Of a DNA stretch of 64,000 nt, positions 56,441 through 64,000 are shown one piece after another. The first letter of the stretch is position 1; each line of letters opens with the position of its first letter. The translations under genes were made by a program, and so were the position numbers. Origin of the DNA: Woeseiaceae bacterium (GTDB lineage Bacteria; Pseudomonadota; Gammaproteobacteria; Steroidobacterales; Woeseiaceae); contig JAJFKU010000045.1 in NCBI GenBank assembly GCA_021773035.1, forward strand, positions 124,001 through 188,000, read 5' to 3'. Under the pieces are notes generated by a model that saw nothing but the letters and a program-made list of their open reading frames with translations, did not search any database and was not told the DNA's origin.

Positions 56441-57948
56441 GTGCCACCTTCGCGGCGAGGGTCGGCCGCAGCGACCAGGCCTGCCGTCGCATCGAATACC
56501 GCAGCACCAACGCCGCCGAAGTACATCACTCGTTCCGGAAAGACACTGACCGGCAGATCGATTTCGGGAAGCTCCAGACCGGGCTCCGCCATCAGGCGAT
56601 CCTGCTCGCCGCTGGTATCCACATGGACTCTGGGGTGCGCAATCGCTTCGCCAAGCGGCATCTCGAACGACAGATAGCTAATAAGAAACTGCTGTAAGGC
56701 CGTCGTGATCCGGTCCGCCCCAGGGGAGCCGACGGCAAGCACAGTACCATCGCGGCGCGCCACACTGGGTGCCATATTGGAGGGCAGCCGCACGCCAGCC
56801 GGGCCGGCATCAAGGCCGCGTCGATTGAGTTCTGTTTCACCGAGGCAGTTGTTCAGCCAAAGGCCGGTTCCGGGAGGCATTTCACCCGAACCGTAGCCGG
56901 ACGACGCCGTGATGGAGCAGCCCGTTCCGCTGCTGTCGACCACCGATGTATGTACCGTTGACGCCGATGCACTGCGATTCAGTAATTGTCCATCGCGCGC
57001 CGCGGCAAGTAAGCGCGACACCTCTTCGCCGACATCGACGGCGAGGTCGAGATGCCGTTTTCGAAAATCGAGGCAAGCACGCTGCGATTGGATGAGTTGC
57101 AACAGGGATTCGCGGTTCCAGCGCTTGCCAGGAAGGTCCTTGCAGGCGAGCAGCATCGCGGCGAGCACCGCACCGCCGATCGCCGGTGCGGGGTTGCTGG
57201 CGATCTTCCAGTCGCCGATCTCAAGCAGCAATGGCTGTCTTTCGATGGCCCGGTACGACGAAAGATCTTCGCGGGTCAGCATGCCGTCACCGTCGCGGCA
57301 GTGACTGGCAATCTTTGCCGCGAGTTCGCCTTCGTAGAACAGGCGAGCGCCCTCACGTGAAATCGCATCGAGGGTATCGCTAAGATGAGGGATGACGATC
57401 GGGGTGCCGGCGTCACGCAGGGCACCGTCGCTATGGTGTAGCGCGCGTCGCCCATCGTCGCTGCGGCCGAAAACACAGTCTCCCGAGTAAGTCAGATAGT
57501 AGTGACAAGCGCTGGAAAGCGGAAAACCCTCGCGCGTGGCACGGATTGACGGGGCGAAAATCGCCTCCCAGGCTGCGGCTCCATACTTTTTCCAGGCGTG
57601 TTCGATGGCGGCGAGCGATCCCGGGACCGCAACCGAGCCGCAACCGACCAGCGTTTCGACACCGCCGCCGTAGTCCATCGATACTTCTACGGCGCCCCGC
57701 CCCCGCAGCTCCGCGGCGAGTCCGCTGCCCGGCACAGCGACATTGCCGTCGATGGTTACCGGCTCCATTCCATCCTGCCACACGGTGATGAATGCGCTGC
57801 CGGCCAGTGCGCAGACGCCCGGTTCGGTGTTCATCGTCAGCAATGCCGCCGCCAGCGCACAGTCCACCGCGTTGCCGCCGGCGGCGGCAACTTCGTATGC
57901 GGCGTCAGCCGCCAGCTGAGAACTTGTGGCTACTGCAACGTCGGTCAC
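56422..57948 (-). CDS. Gamma-glutamyltransferase family protein
   Basis: The 508-residue Ntn-hydrolase has the autoprocessing threonine in STVHTSVVDSSG, with GCSITAS after it, SNMAPSVARRDG, AVGSPGADRITTAL and HPRVHVD towards the C-terminus. GGT cleaves glutathione and other gamma-glutamyl amides. Most GGTs are exported; no clear signal peptide is visible here, so this may be a cytosolic GGT-like acylase. It lies 12 bases after frmA and its stop overlaps the propeller gene. Confidence 0.88.
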   Translation of the reverse strand: MTDVAVATSSQLAADAAYEVAAAGGNAVDCALAAALLTMNTEPGVCALAGSAFITVWQDGMEPVTIDGNVAVPGSGLAAELRGRGAVEVSMDYGGGVETLVGCGSVAVPGSLAAIEHAWKKYGAAAWEAIFAPSIRATREGFPLSSACHYYLTYSGDCVFGRSDDGRRALHHSDGALRDAGTPIVIPHLSDTLDAISREGARLFYEGELAAKIASHCRDGDGMLTREDLSSYRAIERQPLLLEIGDWKIASNPAPAIGGAVLAAMLLACKDLPGKRWNRESLLQLIQSQRACLDFRKRHLDLAVDVGEEVSRLLAAARDGQLLNRSASASTVHTSVVDSSGTGCSITASSGYGSGEMPPGTGLWLNNCLGETELNRRGLDAGPAGVRLPSNMAPSVARRDGTVLAVGSPGADRITTALQQFLISYLSFEMPLGEAIAHPRVHVDTSGEQDRLMAEPGLELPEIDLPVSVFPERVMYFGGVGAAVFDATAGLVAAADPRREGGTCIYEH

Positions 57949-57960
57949 TAAATGCGCGTC

Positions 57961-59121
<1,161 letters not shown>

Positions 59122-59246
59122 TCACGATTGCGTGGCTTGTTCATCCTGCGTTCATAAATTCATTAAAAACAACGGCTTGTATTCAGTATCGGTTCATGCC
59201 GGCGCGCCTATTCTGCAAGCGTACCCGAACGAACCGGAGATCAATC

Positions 59247-59570
59247 ATGAACAAAGTACTCATTACAGCTCTGCTCGCCGGCGGTCTGTTGCTGTTGGAT
59301 GCTCCCGAGGCCGCAGCCCATAAGCGCGGGCATGATCAGCAGCGGTATTCGGACCGTGCTTATTCGCGCTCCTACGACCGCGATTATTACTATCGTGGCG
59401 AATCCAGATACCAGCGCTCTCACAAGATGCCGCGCTGGCTCAAGCGTGATCGGTCGTTTCGACACTGGTACAAGCACACCCGGCTGCGAAGGGACCGTCA
59501 CATTTCCTGGAATCGCCTGTTTGATATCTATCGCTGGGAGCATTCCTATTACAGGTATCGCAGGCACTAG
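59247..59570 (+). CDS. Small exported Arg/Tyr/His-rich basic protein
   Basis: The 107-residue protein has a signal peptide (about 1-24, ending PEAAAH) and a mature part dominated by Arg, Tyr, His, Ser and Trp (YSDRAYSRSYDRDYYYRGES, KMPRWLKRDRSFRHWYKHT, HSYYRYRRH). I recognise no named family, though short RYR-rich exported proteins of unknown role are common in this phylum. The ATG at 59247 has GGAG upstream; the frame is open to 59196 but that adds no signal-like sequence. A strong terminator follows. Confidence 0.75.
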   Translation: MNKVLITALLAGGLLLLDAPEAAAHKRGHDQQRYSDRAYSRSYDRDYYYRGESRYQRSHKMPRWLKRDRSFRHWYKHTRLRRDRHISWNRLFDIYRWEHSYYRYRRH

Positions 59571-59599
59571 CCATCGCCGCTTTTCCAGCGTCGTCGATC

Positions 59600-59630
59600 A
59601 GCCGGCCCGAAAACTGTCGGGCCGGCTTTC
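59600..59630 (+). terminator. Strong intrinsic terminator
   Basis: AGCCGGCCCGA / TCGGGCCGGCT is a perfect 11-bp stem with loop AAACTG followed by TTTC. It ends the small basic protein unit and separates it from tyrA. Confidence 0.85.
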
Positions 59631-59691
59631 ACTGCTGGCCTCTCTGCTGTAAAAGGAGAGCGAAACCCAGCCAAAGACGCCAGCAAAGCCC

Positions 59692-60777
59692 ATGAGTCTC
59701 GATGAACTTCGTAATAAGCTGTCAGCTGTCGATCGACGCCTGATTGAAATGATTGCCGAACGGCAGCGGATCGTCGCCGATATCGGCAAGACAAAGCGTA
59801 CGGCAGGAACCGGTACCCGCGACTACGCGCGCGAAAAAGATGTGCTGGATATGGGCCGGGCGCAGGCGGAGGAAATGGGTGTCGATCCGGATCTTGTCGA
59901 AGATCTGTTGCAAATGCTGATCCGCACATCACTCGAGAGTCAGGAACGTGATCGGGTAGTTGCCGAAGCCAAGGGAAATGGGCGACGCGTGCTGGTTATT
60001 GGCGGTGCCGGCAAGATGGGTCGCTGGTTTGTGGATTTTTTCGCATCGCAGGGTTTTGCGACAACGGTGGCCGACGCAAGCGTTCAGGATGACGTTGCAC
60101 AGTTCAGGAACTGGACCGATGCCGGTGTCGATTTTGACGTCATTGTTGTCGCTGCGCCGCTGGCGGTGTCCGGGAGAATTCTGGCGCAGCTCGCCGTTCT
60201 CAAGCCGCAGGGGCTGGTGTTTGATATCGGGTCGCTGAAGTCACCGCTGCTTGACGGGCTGAAAGAGCTGCTGTCAGCCGGTTGTCGGGTCACGTCCCTG
60301 CACCCAATGTACGGGCCTGATACCCGCCTGTTGTCCGGGCGCCATCTGATTTTCTGCGACGTCGGCAATGCCGATGCGACGGCCGCGGCGAAGGAGCTGT
60401 TTGCAGCGACGATGGTCGAGCAACTGGATATGGGACTCGAAGATCACGATCGTCTGATCGCCTACGTTCTGGGCTTGTCGCACGCACTCAATATCGCGTT
60501 TTTTACAGCCCTGGCAGAAAGCGGCGAGGCGGCGCCGAAACTGGCGAAGCTGTCGTCGACGACCTTCGACTCGCAGCTGCTGGTGTCTCAGGCTGTTGCG
60601 CAGGACAACCCACATCTGTATTTTGAAATCCAGAATTTGAACAAGTTCGGGCTGGGACCGCTCGATGCTTTGTGCGAAGCCGCAGGGAGAATTCGCGAGA
60701 CTGTCGCGGGCGGCGATCAGGAAGCGTTTGTCGAGCTCATGCAGAAGGGCCGAGACTATCTCGCGTTACGGGGATAA
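59692..60777 (+). CDS. tyrA: Bifunctional chorismate mutase / prephenate dehydrogenase
   Basis: The 361 residues begin with an AroQ-type chorismate mutase domain (about 1-90: LRNKLSAVDRRLIEMIAERQRIV, DYAREKDVLDMGRAQA). The NAD-dependent prephenate dehydrogenase follows (about 97-361: VLVIGGAGKMGRWFVDFF, SLHPMYGPDTRLLSGR, DHDRLIAYVLGLSHALN). The fused form is the enteric-type TyrA for tyrosine synthesis. It lies downstream of a terminator and 24 bases before the cyclase gene. Confidence 0.94.
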   Translation: MSLDELRNKLSAVDRRLIEMIAERQRIVADIGKTKRTAGTGTRDYAREKDVLDMGRAQAEEMGVDPDLVEDLLQMLIRTSLESQERDRVVAEAKGNGRRVLVIGGAGKMGRWFVDFFASQGFATTVADASVQDDVAQFRNWTDAGVDFDVIVVAAPLAVSGRILAQLAVLKPQGLVFDIGSLKSPLLDGLKELLSAGCRVTSLHPMYGPDTRLLSGRHLIFCDVGNADATAAAKELFAATMVEQLDMGLEDHDRLIAYVLGLSHALNIAFFTALAESGEAAPKLAKLSSTTFDSQLLVSQAVAQDNPHLYFEIQNLNKFGLGPLDALCEAAGRIRETVAGGDQEAFVELMQKGRDYLALRG

Positions 60778-60801
60778 TGAGACGCTAGGGAGAGGCTGCT
60801 C

Positions 60802-61902
60802 ATGCAATCGAAAGAGGAAACCGGTGCGCAACTCAAAGCCGCGCGTCGTCGCTTGGACGAGCTAACCGCGGAAGTTGCCCGCAACGACGACAAGTTGCGG
60901 CGGACGCAGCAACGCGAACTCTGTCTGTTGCAGGCAGAAGACCTCGAATCGTTGCTGAACGTTTTAGTCGACGGACTCCGGCTGAGCTATGGGCTTGAGT
61001 ACGTTAGCGTAGTGCTTTGCGATCCCGACCACGATATCCGGCATTTGCTGCTGGCCAGCGGCGCTGCGGCGGAGGGCTTTCCGAACCTGGTCATGGTCGA
61101 GTCGCTGACCGGTCTCGCGCCACAGTACATTGCCTTACATCAACCGTGGCTCGGTGCCTACGCCGGCTGCGATCACCAGATGATCTGCCCGGGCGCCGTC
61201 GGCGTGAAGAGCATCGCGATGATCCCGCTGACGCACCGCGGCAAGTTGATCGGCAGCATCAATCTCTGCAGCGGCGATGCGCAGCGTTTTACCCGGGATC
61301 ATGCCAGCGACTTTCTGGCACACCTCGGAATTATTGCATCGTTCTGCGTCGAAAACGTCGTCAATCGCGCACGCCTGTTACGCAGCGGCTTCACAGACGT
61401 GTTGACGGGCTGGCATAACCGCCGCTATTTGACGGTGCGGCTGAGCGAGGAGCTGGCCAGGGCACGACGCGATCAGAGCGGCCTGGTCTGCCTGATGCTG
61501 GACGTCGATTACTTCAAGCGGGTTAACGATACCTGGGGTCATGCCGCCGGCGATGCCGTCCTGCGGGAGCTGGCGCAACGCATTGAATCGCAGGTACGAG
61601 CCAGTGACGTCGCCGCACGTTTTGGCGGCGAAGAATTCATTGTGCTGCTGCCCAACACCGAGGTGGCGTCGGCGAAACTCCTCGCTGAGCGCATTCGCAA
61701 CGCCATATCCGAAGCCGGGATAGAGCTGCCCGATGGCAAAAAGGTAGCGGTCACCGTGTCGATCGGTATCGCCGAAGTTCATCCGGGTCCGGGTGATAAG
61801 GACCTGAAGACGCTGGGTGATTCACTGATCGCGCGCGCAGACGTTGCGCTGTACGCGGCGAAATCGGCGGGCCGTGATCGCGTTATGGTTGAGGCCGCCT
61901 GA
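60802..61902 (+). CDS. DUF484/GAF-like diguanylate cyclase
   Basis: The 366-residue protein has an N-terminal coiled region and a DUF484/GAF-like sensory domain (LLCLLQAEDLESLLNVLVDGLR-type start, GVKSIAMIPLTHRGKLIGSINL). A GGDEF domain follows (about 199-362) with the signature FGGEEFIVLLPN, TDVLTGWHNRRYL, LDVDYFKRVNDTWGHAAGD and SIGIAEV. The signature is intact, so it should make c-di-GMP. No membrane segment is seen. Its stop overlaps the next gene by one base (TGATG). Confidence 0.9.
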   Translation: MQSKEETGAQLKAARRRLDELTAEVARNDDKLRRTQQRELCLLQAEDLESLLNVLVDGLRLSYGLEYVSVVLCDPDHDIRHLLLASGAAAEGFPNLVMVESLTGLAPQYIALHQPWLGAYAGCDHQMICPGAVGVKSIAMIPLTHRGKLIGSINLCSGDAQRFTRDHASDFLAHLGIIASFCVENVVNRARLLRSGFTDVLTGWHNRRYLTVRLSEELARARRDQSGLVCLMLDVDYFKRVNDTWGHAAGDAVLRELAQRIESQVRASDVAARFGGEEFIVLLPNTEVASAKLLAERIRNAISEAGIELPDGKKVAVTVSIGIAEVHPGPGDKDLKTLGDSLIARADVALYAAKSAGRDRVMVEAA

Positions 61903-62801
61903 TGAGCCGGTTTTTCGTCATCCTAGTGTCGGCGTGGAGTCTCGCTGCCTGCGATACGGCGCGACCACCAAAACTCGCACCGGAGCCGATCGTCGTTTAC
62001 GCGACTGCCGTTGACGAGTCGAAGCTCAACGAGCGGTTCAAGGTCTTTACCGAGGAGTCCGGCATACCGGTTACCGTGAAATACGGTGACAGTGAGGCGA
62101 ATACGAACCTGGTTATTTCGAATCAGGGCTCGCCGCACGCCGATGTGTTGTTGACAACCAATGTCGCGGATATCTGGCGCGCGGCTGATGAAGGCGCGCT
62201 GCTGCCGATTCAAAGCGAGAGATTGCTATCCGTTGCTGCAATGTTCAAAGATCCGGATCGCCTCTGGGTTGCAGACGAAGTGAGGCTCGCCGCCGTGATC
62301 TCGAATCGCGGCAGCGCTGGTCCCGAGGTCGACAGCTTCAGCGATCTTGCCAAGCAGGGGCTGCAAGGTCGCTTGTGTCTCCTCTCGTCCGGTCACAGCC
62401 TCAGCCGTTCCCTGATCGCGATGCTGATCGAGGAACTCGGAGTCAGACCGGCCGAACGGCTGGTCAGGGGCTGGGTGCAAAACCTCGCATTGCCGCCATT
62501 CGATTCAGAGCAGCAACTCGTCGCGGCAATTCAGAGCGGCGCTTGTGCCTACGGCATTCTTTCCGACGCCGCGACGGCCGAAGAAATGATTGTGCTGGTT
62601 CCGCAGCCCGCGTATTTCGATATCGATGGTCTCGGTATCGTCCGCCACTCGAGATACCCGCAGTCGGCGCAACGACTGGTCGACTGGATGCTGTCGAAAC
62701 AACGGTTTGACTCCGCAGTCGTGAAGCCGCGAAACATCGGCGCTGCCGGCTGGCGCGATAACGACGCAATATTGCTCGCAGAACGTGCGGGCTATCACTG
62801 A
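61902..62801 (+). CDS. Periplasmic solute-binding lipoprotein (iron/thiamine-type, class II fold)
   Basis: The 299-residue protein has a lipoprotein signal (AWSLAAC, lipid on C17) and a binding-protein fold: IVVYATAVDESKLNERFKVF, VKYGDSEANTNLVIS, HADVLLTTNVADIWRA and GIVRHSRYPQSAQRLVDWMLSKQ. It resembles FbpA-like Fe3+-binding proteins. No permease or ATPase gene is adjacent. Coupling to the cyclase gene raises the possibility that it acts as a sensor component rather than in transport; that is inference. Confidence 0.82.
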   Translation: MSRFFVILVSAWSLAACDTARPPKLAPEPIVVYATAVDESKLNERFKVFTEESGIPVTVKYGDSEANTNLVISNQGSPHADVLLTTNVADIWRAADEGALLPIQSERLLSVAAMFKDPDRLWVADEVRLAAVISNRGSAGPEVDSFSDLAKQGLQGRLCLLSSGHSLSRSLIAMLIEELGVRPAERLVRGWVQNLALPPFDSEQQLVAAIQSGACAYGILSDAATAEEMIVLVPQPAYFDIDGLGIVRHSRYPQSAQRLVDWMLSKQRFDSAVVKPRNIGAAGWRDNDAILLAERAGYH

Positions 62802-62856
62802 CTAATCGTGCGCGTGCGTGTAAAGTAAGCGCCAGTTGAGGTTTGTTACGGTTGCT

Positions 62857-63438
62857 ATGAGCAACGATTGGATAGACGCCGAAGGGTTTCGTGCCAACGT
62901 CGGCATCATTCTTGCGAATTCGAACAATAAGCTGATGCTTGGTGGCCGGGTTGGGGCCAGAGGCTGGCAGTTTCCGCAGGGTGGGATGCTCGAGGGAGAA
63001 GAACCCGTCGAAGCCATGTTTCGTGAGCTGCACGAAGAGGTCGGGCTCGTTGAATCCGACGTAGAAGTACTCGATGTGACCAGCGACTGGCTGCGCTACA
63101 AACTGCCCGATAAATTCATTCGTCGACACAGCGAACCGCTTTGTATCGGCCAGAAGCAGCGCTGGTTTATGTTGCGGCTGATATCGAACGAGGATGCGGT
63201 GCGCTTTGATCGCTGCGATAAACCCGAATTCGATCGTGCCCGCTGGGTCGACTTCTGGCGCCCCGTCAACGAAGTCATCTATTTCAAGCGCCGTGTCTAC
63301 GCCCGTGCCTTGCATGAACTCGGTCCGTCTGTGCACCCGGACGGGCTGCCGCCGCGACCGCGCTGGTGGCCAAAGCGCTGGCGGAAGGTTTTTGAGAAGG
63401 ACCTAAGTACGGCCCACAGAGCGGACCAGGAACCCTGA
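62857..63438 (+). CDS. rppH: RNA pyrophosphohydrolase RppH
   Basis: The 193-residue Nudix hydrolase has DAEGFRANVGIILANSNNKLMLGGRV-type N-terminus and Nudix box GGMLEGEEPVEAMFRELHEEVG, plus WLRYKLPDKFIRR and GQKQRWFML, all specific to RppH. It removes pyrophosphate from mRNA 5' ends to trigger decay. The ATG at 62857 fits the family; the frame is open seven codons further. The tail is longer than in E. coli (176). It is convergent with hemJ with no gap. Confidence 0.94.
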   Translation: MSNDWIDAEGFRANVGIILANSNNKLMLGGRVGARGWQFPQGGMLEGEEPVEAMFRELHEEVGLVESDVEVLDVTSDWLRYKLPDKFIRRHSEPLCIGQKQRWFMLRLISNEDAVRFDRCDKPEFDRARWVDFWRPVNEVIYFKRRVYARALHELGPSVHPDGLPPRPRWWPKRWRKVFEKDLSTAHRADQEP

Positions 63439-63867
63439 TCAGAGTGGTTTCACCACGGCGAGAATGACAATGCCGAGGAGGAATATCGTGGGAATCTCAT
63501 TAAACCACCTGAGCCACTTTGTCGCCGCCGTCTCGTTTGTTTTTCGCAGACGGCTTATCCACGACCAGCAGCGGTAGTGGTAAATCACAAGGCCGATGAG
63601 CAATGCCATCTTGATGTGAAACCAGCCGGCATGCAGCAGGCCGGGATTGAGTGCGACCAGCGTTAACCCAAAGGCCCAGGTCAGTGCTGCACCGATGGTC
63701 ATGATGATAAACAGCCGCCGTTCCATGATCGTGAAGCGCTGCCGATCATCGGGGCCGGAGGCCTGCACGTGATAAATGAACAGCCGTGGCAGGTAAAACA
63801 GCCCGGCAAACCAGGTCACCATAAACGCGATATGCAGCGCTTTGATCCAGACGTAGTAGGCGGCCAT
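63439..63867 (-). CDS. hemJ: Protoporphyrinogen oxidase HemJ (CopD-like membrane protein)
   Basis: The 142-residue protein is the usual HemJ length, with four membrane helices and the conserved KALHIAFMVTWFAGLFYLPRLF, ALNPGLLHAGWFHIKMALL and LRWFNEIPTIFLLGIVILAVVKP. HemJ oxidises protoporphyrinogen IX in heme synthesis. The ATG at 63867 has AAGGA eight bases upstream; the frame is open to 63957. Confidence 0.94.
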   Translation of the reverse strand: MAAYYVWIKALHIAFMVTWFAGLFYLPRLFIYHVQASGPDDRQRFTIMERRLFIIMTIGAALTWAFGLTLVALNPGLLHAGWFHIKMALLIGLVIYHYRCWSWISRLRKTNETAATKWLRWFNEIPTIFLLGIVILAVVKPL

Positions 63868-64000
63868 CGGTGATTCCTTTTGAGGCAGGGCCGCAGTTTG
63901 CAACAATGTCCCGCCCGCAGCCAGCGCGTTTTCTTCGTAATCCGTGACCTGGCGCACTTCTGTTCATACGGGGAGCCGCGTAACATAACGTCTTTCCCGA
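63868..64000. other. Stretch upstream of hemJ at the window edge
   Basis: No gene start or RNA is recognisable in the last 133 bases. It is presumably the hemJ upstream region, cut by the window end. Confidence 0.4.

Overview
The window reads as about 64 kb of chromosome from a free-living gammaproteobacterium of moderately high GC (I estimate 55-60%). Coding density is very high, many genes overlap by 1-8 bases, and GTG/TTG starts are common. The gene order yggT-proC-yggS / pilT-pilU / pyrB-ruvX-yqgE-tonB-gshB / pilG-H-I-J-chpA-chpC closely matches the Pseudomonas aeruginosa PA0392-PA0415 neighbourhood. The glnE-hldD-waaF-kdkA block is typical of LPS-core loci of marine Chromatiales/Woeseiales-like and pseudomonad-type lineages. 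I cannot assign a species. I see no insertion sequence, prophage, CRISPR array, tRNA or rRNA gene.

Layout. 1-2.8 kb: sulfur assimilation (start of cysB, siroheme synthase cysG, cysteine synthase). 2.9-8.0 kb: a GGDEF-EAL protein and glnE. 8.0-14.3 kb: LPS core and lipid A (hldD, waaF, a second GT9 enzyme, Kdo kinase kdkA, a lipid A acyltransferase) and an exported aspartoacylase-like protein. 14.3-18.6 kb: peptidoglycan enzymes (LysM lytic transglycosylase, L,D-transpeptidase) and the nucleotide nucleosidase ppnN. 18.7-25.2 kb: small proteins behind a CRP-type promoter, htpG behind a sigma32-type promoter, msrB, an FKBP lipoprotein, and an OmpA-like/coiled-coil-HhH pair. 25.2-36.6 kb: an HU-like protein, the proC block, three tandem PilT/PilU-type ATPases, and pyrimidine, glutathione and TonB genes. 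36.7-46 kb: the Pil-Chp chemosensory system that would control the twitching motors. 46-51.2 kb: rsmE, ampD-ampE and assorted enzymes. 51.2-59.1 kb: exported or lipoprotein enzymes (metalloprotease-like, amidase, methyltransferase, beta-propeller/amidohydrolase remnant, gamma-glutamyltransferase) and glutathione-dependent formaldehyde dehydrogenase. 59.2-64 kb: tyrA, a diguanylate cyclase, an orphan solute-binding lipoprotein, rppH and hemJ.

Most interesting signal. The 504-base gene-free stretch 54314-54817 holds, all on the minus strand, a near-consensus sigma54 (-24/-12) promoter, about 205 bases without a convincing reading frame containing two tracts of 9 and 5 consecutive AAN triplets (Hfq distal-face ARN-type motifs), and a strong intrinsic terminator. 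This is the architecture of the Pseudomonas CrcZ/CrcY Hfq-sequestering RNAs, but next to unrelated genes. Other points of note are a third retraction-type ATPase beside pilT/pilU, a Chp cluster without its adaptation enzymes pilK/chpB, an orphan PyrK-like subunit, a methyltransferase with a lipoprotein signal, and a propeller protein whose amidohydrolase domain has lost its active site.

All assignments come from reading translated sequence and recalling family motifs; no search was run. Where I moved a start away from the longest reading frame, the entry gives the reason.
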